DNA of 9,199 bases. It comes from CAZPUS01 sp964589825 (GTDB lineage Bacteria > Fibrobacterota > Chitinivibrionia > Chitinivibrionales > WJKA01). Made by a program: the position numbers and the translations under genes. Positions 5,745 to 9,199 of this stretch are shown here, in pieces; the first letter of the stretch is position 1, and every line of letters begins with the position of its first letter. Below the pieces are notes generated by a model that was given only the letters and a program-made list of their open reading frames with translations, ran no database searches and was not told the DNA's origin. The stretch is taken from assembly GCA_964589825.1 (NCBI GenBank), contig CAZPUS010000066.1, positions 1 to 9,199 on the forward strand. Reading direction: 5' to 3'.

Positions 5745-7037
5745 GTGAACGCAACTGTTGAAGCACCTCAGTCATGGCAACGGTCGGTAAAGGTGGAGGT
5801 CCCCCGAGAGGATGTGACGAAAGCCTTTGACGGGAAAGTGTCCGAATATGCCAAAAAAATTCGGCTGGACGGATTCCGAAAGGGAAAAGTGCCTTCGAAA
5901 ATTGTAAAAAGTCGTTACGGCAAGCAGATCGAAGCGGAAGTCCTCGAAGAGGTTGTCCAGAATTCTTTTGAACAGGCCTGCCGGGACAACAATATTATGC
6001 CGGTGAGTCGTCCAAGTATAGAAGATATAAAAAACGAAGAAAGTGAACCGCTGCATTTTACGGCACAATTTGAAGTTGATCCCACCGTGGAGGTCACGGG
6101 ATATGATAAACTCAAGGTAAAGAAAAAACCAGAAAAAGTCACGAAAAAGGAGATCGACGAGGCGATCGAAAACGTGCGAAACCGTTTTGCCAACTACGAA
6201 GATGTCGAACGTCCTTCCCAAAAAGGTGATATGGTAACCCTTGTGTACGAGAAAGTCGTGGTCGACGGAGAGGAAAAAAGCGATGTGTCGAGTCCACAAT
6301 ACCCGATCGAACTCGGAGCGAGCAAAATAAAGGATTTCGATGATGGGCTTATTGGCCATTCAGCAGGTGAGACCGTACATCTTTCGATTACATTTCCCGA
6401 GAATTACGACGACAAAGAACTCGCCGGGAAACAAGCGGAGATGGATGTAACACTATCGAAAATACAGCAGCGCCATCTGCCGGAACTGAACGAGGAGTTC
6501 GTGTCGAAACTCGGTGATTTCAAGGACGAAGGGCAGCTGCGGGAATTCGTGGAAAAGGACTTGGCTCGTCAGCACGAAGAACGGGCAAAAAACGAAGCAC
6601 ACGAAAAAGCAATCGATGAACTCATCGAAAAAAATAACATAGAAGTCGCACCTTCACGGACAGAAAATTATCTGGCGCGGCTTTATGAAGAACAGAACAA
6701 ACGTGCACAGCAACAGAATGCCGAATTGCCCGAGTATGATCAGTTTAAGGAACAATATAAGGATCATGCGCAACGAATGTTAAAACGGCAGGCAATTATT
6801 GACTATGTTGCAAAACAGGAAAAGATCAAACCAACGCAGCAGGAAGTCGACACCGAAATACAGAAGGTCGCCGATCAGTATCACCAGCCTTTCGATGAGG
6901 TGAAAAAGGCGTTCAGGAAAAACGGCACCACGAATCGAATCCGGGAAGATCTTAAGGAGATGAAAACACTTGATTATCTCATCGGAGAATACGATCCCCA
7001 GGCTGAAAAAGAGGCCCGGGACAATAAAACCGAATAG
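5745..7037 (+). CDS. tig: Trigger factor, ribosome-associated chaperone and peptidyl-prolyl isomerase
   Basis: Trigger factor binds ribosomal protein L23 at the exit tunnel and shields nascent chains. The start is GTG at 5745, preceded by a strong AAGGAG ribosome-binding site eight bases upstream. The 430-residue length matches the family (432 in E. coli). The N-terminal ribosome-binding domain contains the signature GFRKGKVP at residues 43-50. The FKBP-like isomerase domain spans about 155-245 (KGDMVTLVY ... DFDDGLIGHSAGETV, FPENYDDKELAGK). The rest is the long, charged helical C-terminal cradle (from LPELNEEFVSKLGDF to LDYLIGEYDPQ). It is the first protein gene of a compact tig-clpP-clpX cluster, 41 bp ahead of clpP. 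Confidence 0.97.
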   Translation: MNATVEAPQSWQRSVKVEVPREDVTKAFDGKVSEYAKKIRLDGFRKGKVPSKIVKSRYGKQIEAEVLEEVVQNSFEQACRDNNIMPVSRPSIEDIKNEESEPLHFTAQFEVDPTVEVTGYDKLKVKKKPEKVTKKEIDEAIENVRNRFANYEDVERPSQKGDMVTLVYEKVVVDGEEKSDVSSPQYPIELGASKIKDFDDGLIGHSAGETVHLSITFPENYDDKELAGKQAEMDVTLSKIQQRHLPELNEEFVSKLGDFKDEGQLREFVEKDLARQHEERAKNEAHEKAIDELIEKNNIEVAPSRTENYLARLYEEQNKRAQQQNAELPEYDQFKEQYKDHAQRMLKRQAIIDYVAKQEKIKPTQQEVDTEIQKVADQYHQPFDEVKKAFRKNGTTNRIREDLKEMKTLDYLIGEYDPQAEKEARDNKTE

Positions 7038-7078
7038 GAATTATTACAGGCACCCGAAATGAATTGGAGACAAATGGT

Positions 7079-7669
7079 ATGTCATCATTAATACCGATGG
7101 TTGTTGAGCAAACGAGCCGGGGAGAACGCTCGTACGATATTTATTCCCGCCTGTTGCGGGAGCGGATAATATTTCTCGGCGGGGGTATTACCGAAGAAGT
7201 GGCGGATGTGGTGACTGCCCAGCTGGTTTTTTTGGAATACGAGGATGCCGATAAAGATATCACCGTGTACATTAATTCGGCTGGCGGGTATGTATCCGCC
7301 GGCCTTTCCATTTACGATACCATTCAGTATATACGTCCGGATGTCTCGACCATCTGCATCGGTCAGGCATCGAGTATGGCGGCCGTGCTGCTGACCGCAG
7401 GAACCAAAGGGAAGCGCTATGCGCTGCCGCATTCTCGTATCATGTTACATCAGCCTCTTGGCGGTGCGGGGGGCCAGACCTCGGATGTCGCGATTCATGC
7501 GCGAGAAATCGTTCGAATACGCGAAACGATCAACGAAATTATTTCTTCGCATACCGGACAGAAGATCGACCAGATCCGTAAAGATACCGATCGTAATTAT
7601 TTTATGGATGCACAGGAGGCGAAAGAGTACGGGATTATCGACGAGATACTGACAAAACGGGAAAAATGA
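7079..7669 (+). CDS. clpP: ATP-dependent Clp protease proteolytic subunit with an Asn in the triad position
   Basis: ClpP forms the two-ring tetradecameric chamber that degrades proteins unfolded by ClpX or ClpA/C in the cytoplasm. The ATG at 7079 gives 196 residues and the expected MSSLIPMVVEQTSRGERSYDIYSRLL start; GGAG lies about 10 bases before it. An in-frame TTG at 7064 is less likely. The alignment to mature E. coli ClpP is gapless through the active site: Ser99 (GQASSMAAVLL) and His124 (RIMLHQPLGG) match S97 and H122. The position of D171 is Asn173 (DTDRNYFM, codon AAT at 7595-7597). The usually strict NSPGG is NSAGG (A68). Listeria ClpP1 also has Asn in the triad and relies on a partner ClpP, so activity may be reduced or partner-dependent. 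The gene is otherwise full length and undamaged. Confidence 0.96.
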   Translation: MSSLIPMVVEQTSRGERSYDIYSRLLRERIIFLGGGITEEVADVVTAQLVFLEYEDADKDITVYINSAGGYVSAGLSIYDTIQYIRPDVSTICIGQASSMAAVLLTAGTKGKRYALPHSRIMLHQPLGGAGGQTSDVAIHAREIVRIRETINEIISSHTGQKIDQIRKDTDRNYFMDAQEAKEYGIIDEILTKREK

Positions 7670-7677
7670 ACTCAGAT

Positions 7678-7704
7678 TGAACGACGGCCATTTCTGTTCG
7701 TTCA
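7678..7704 (+). promoter_or_regulatory. Hairpin directly before the clpX ribosome-binding site
   Basis: TGAACGA and TCGTTCA form a perfect 7-bp stem with a 13-base loop in the 51-bp clpP-clpX gap, ending one base before the GGGAG ribosome-binding site (7706-7710). It could tune clpX translation or mark an RNA processing site. No T-run follows, so it should not terminate transcription. Confidence 0.35.
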
Positions 7705-7720
7705 TGGGAGCGCGTAGCGC

Positions 7721-8977
7721 ATGACAACAAAATCGAAATACCGAAAAATTCGCTGTTCGTTTTGTGGAAAGACATCCACAAATGTCGAGAAAATGATCAC
7801 CGGTCCTTCGGTGCATATCTGTAATGAATGCGTAGAGATGTGCAATGAGATCCTGCGGGAGGACAAGGAAAAAGTCGATACGAAACCGATGTTTGAATCG
7901 ATCCCTTCTCCGCAGGATATCAAGGAGCTTCTTGATCAGCATGTCGTAAAACAGGAGCAGGCAAAAAAAGGAATAAGTGTTGCGGCGTACAATCATTTCA
8001 AGCGCATTCAGTCACGTAACAAGACGATAGATGACGACGGTACCGAGATAGAAAAAACCAATATGCTCATGATTGGGGCCTCCGGAACCGGGAAGACGCT
8101 TATTGCGCAGACGCTGGCCCGGATCATGCAGGTGCCGTTTACGATTGTGGATGCCACGATATTTACCGAGGCCGGCTATGTGGGTGAAGACGTGGAAAAC
8201 ATGCTGGTGCGACTGCTTGCCGCAGCTGATTACGATACCGCCAAAGCGGAAAAGGGAATCATCTACATAGATGAATTCGACAAGATCGCGCGCAAGTCCG
8301 CCAATCCCTCGATTACCCGTGATGTGTCCGGAGAAGGCGTACAACAGGCGATGCTTAAAATACTTGAGGGGACGGTTGCGTCCGTTCCTCCCAAAGGCGG
8401 AAGAAAACACCCGGAACAGGAATTGACCCAGATCAATACCCGCGATATTCTGTTTATCTGTGGCGGCGCGTTCGTGGGGCTCGAAGAAATTATCGAAGCA
8501 CGTCTGGACCAGGGAAGAATGGGGTTTAACGCCCAGCTGCGAAAAAACGTCGATCGCCACTCCTACGATATTCTGCAGGCGGTAGAGCCGGATGATCTGA
8601 TACATTTTGGTATCATTCCCGAACTTGCGGGAAGGATCCCCTCTGTCTATGCAATGGAGAATCTCGATGCCGAGGCGCTGCAGAAGATTCTCACACAACC
8701 CAAACATGCATTGATAAAACAGTACAAAAAGCTTTTTGCGCTGGAGAATGTTGAACTCACGTTTTCCAGCGGTGCACTTAAGGAAATCGTGGAGCGAGCC
8801 AAATCGAAAAAAACGGGTGCCCGGGGACTGCGCAACATCCTCGAGAGTGTTCTCATGCCGATTATGTTCGATCTTCCTTCCAAAAAGAATGTAACGCATT
8901 GTCATATCACCAAGGATGTGGTCTCTTCGGGACGCACACCTACCTACAAATATCGGGACAATAAAAAAATCGCGTGA
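7721..8977 (+). CDS. clpX: ATP-dependent Clp protease ATP-binding subunit ClpX
   Basis: ClpX is the hexameric AAA+ unfoldase that recognises tagged substrates and threads them into ClpP. The 418-residue length fits the family. The N-terminal zinc-binding dimerisation domain has C12-x2-C15 and C34-x2-C37. Walker A is GASGTGKT (119-126) and Walker B IYIDEFD has D184/E185. The pore-1 loop is GYVG (153-156 region), and the RKH loop is at 228-230. The ClpP-docking loop tripeptide is MGF (267-269), a conservative form of the usual I/L-G-F. IIPELAGRIP carries the arginine finger, and GARGLRNILE is sensor II. GGGAG lies 10 bases before the ATG. All motifs are intact, so docking to ClpP is expected. 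Confidence 0.98.
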   Translation: MTTKSKYRKIRCSFCGKTSTNVEKMITGPSVHICNECVEMCNEILREDKEKVDTKPMFESIPSPQDIKELLDQHVVKQEQAKKGISVAAYNHFKRIQSRNKTIDDDGTEIEKTNMLMIGASGTGKTLIAQTLARIMQVPFTIVDATIFTEAGYVGEDVENMLVRLLAAADYDTAKAEKGIIYIDEFDKIARKSANPSITRDVSGEGVQQAMLKILEGTVASVPPKGGRKHPEQELTQINTRDILFICGGAFVGLEEIIEARLDQGRMGFNAQLRKNVDRHSYDILQAVEPDDLIHFGIIPELAGRIPSVYAMENLDAEALQKILTQPKHALIKQYKKLFALENVELTFSSGALKEIVERAKSKKTGARGLRNILESVLMPIMFDLPSKKNVTHCHITKDVVSSGRTPTYKYRDNKKIA

Positions 8978-8999
8978 CATACCGTAAAGGGGTACACAC

Positions 9000-9199
9000 A
9001 TGCGACATTCATATACGCAACGTTGCCCGTACATATGGGTGGGATATGCGATGTGTATGATGGCGGCGATAATTATGTGTGGGGTGACTGCCGTCGCAAA
9101 GAGCGGGGATACCGCATCGGCTGAAAAAACTTCTCTGGGTGTGCCGCCGCTTGTCAAGGGAGGAATCGCGGGATTCGCACCCGCACATCATCGATATCT
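9000..9199 (+). CDS. Exported protein of unknown function, 3' end cut by window edge
   Basis: An ATG at 9000 opens a frame of 66 codons that is still open at the window edge. AAAGGGG lies about seven bases upstream, and the gap to clpX is only 22 bp, so it is probably in the same transcript. Residues 1-33 look like a Sec signal peptide: basic start, hydrophobic core with several Met, cleavage near TAVA|KSG. The visible mature part (KSGDTASAEKTSLGVPPLVKGG...) shows no domain I recognise. In many bacteria lon follows clpX; this is clearly not Lon. Confidence 0.65.
   Translation, partial: MRHSYTQRCPYIWVGYAMCMMAAIIMCGVTAVAKSGDTASAEKTSLGVPPLVKGGIAGFAPAHHRY

Noticed and set aside
8012..9157. Long 381-codon minus-strand frame opposite clpX
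   Set aside because: It is an antisense shadow of clpX, whose every motif is intact, and it has no family features of its own.
1..9199. CRISPR array, rRNA or defence system
   Set aside because: No regularly spaced short repeats, rRNA motifs or defence-type genes are visible. The only repeats are the two ~160-bp units.

Overview
The window looks like chromosome of a Gram-negative, moderate-GC bacterium. It carries a peptidoglycan enzyme (MurA), the trigger factor-ClpP-ClpX proteostasis cluster beside a tRNA-Leu gene, and two proteins with Sec signal peptides. The secreted glycosidase at the left edge ends in what looks like a type IX-style C-terminal sorting tail, which points towards the Bacteroidota/Fibrobacterota (FCB) side of the tree. 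That placement is inference; nothing in the window proves the phylum.

Layout. Positions 1-4589 are read leftward: (i) a secreted clan GH-A glycosidase that runs off the left edge (1-1425); (ii) a 335-bp stretch without a convincing gene; (iii) a decayed IS3-family insertion sequence (about 1761-2626) with three separate inactivating lesions; (iv) a small stand-alone cyclic-nucleotide-binding-domain protein (2627-3133); (v) murA (3243-4589). Positions 4590-5611 form a 1-kb gene-free divergent region. It holds two copies of a ~160-bp structured repeat in direct orientation, the better preserved one with terminal inverted repeats, plus a strong sigma70-like promoter with a 14-bp palindrome in its spacer and several perfect hairpins. 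From 5612 everything is read rightward: tRNA-Leu(UAG), tig, clpP, clpX, and the start of an exported protein cut by the right edge.

How the genes work together. Trigger factor meets nascent chains at the ribosome, and ClpX unfolds substrates and feeds them to the ClpP chamber; tight spacing and good ribosome-binding sites suggest one transcription unit, possibly led by the tRNA. MurA makes the first committed step of peptidoglycan synthesis.

Most notable points: MurA has Asp instead of the fosfomycin-target Cys. ClpP has Asn where the catalytic-triad Asp should be, although it is encoded in the canonical clpP position. The structured repeat pair upstream of murA looks like a small non-autonomous mobile element. 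No wholly new multi-gene system is evident.
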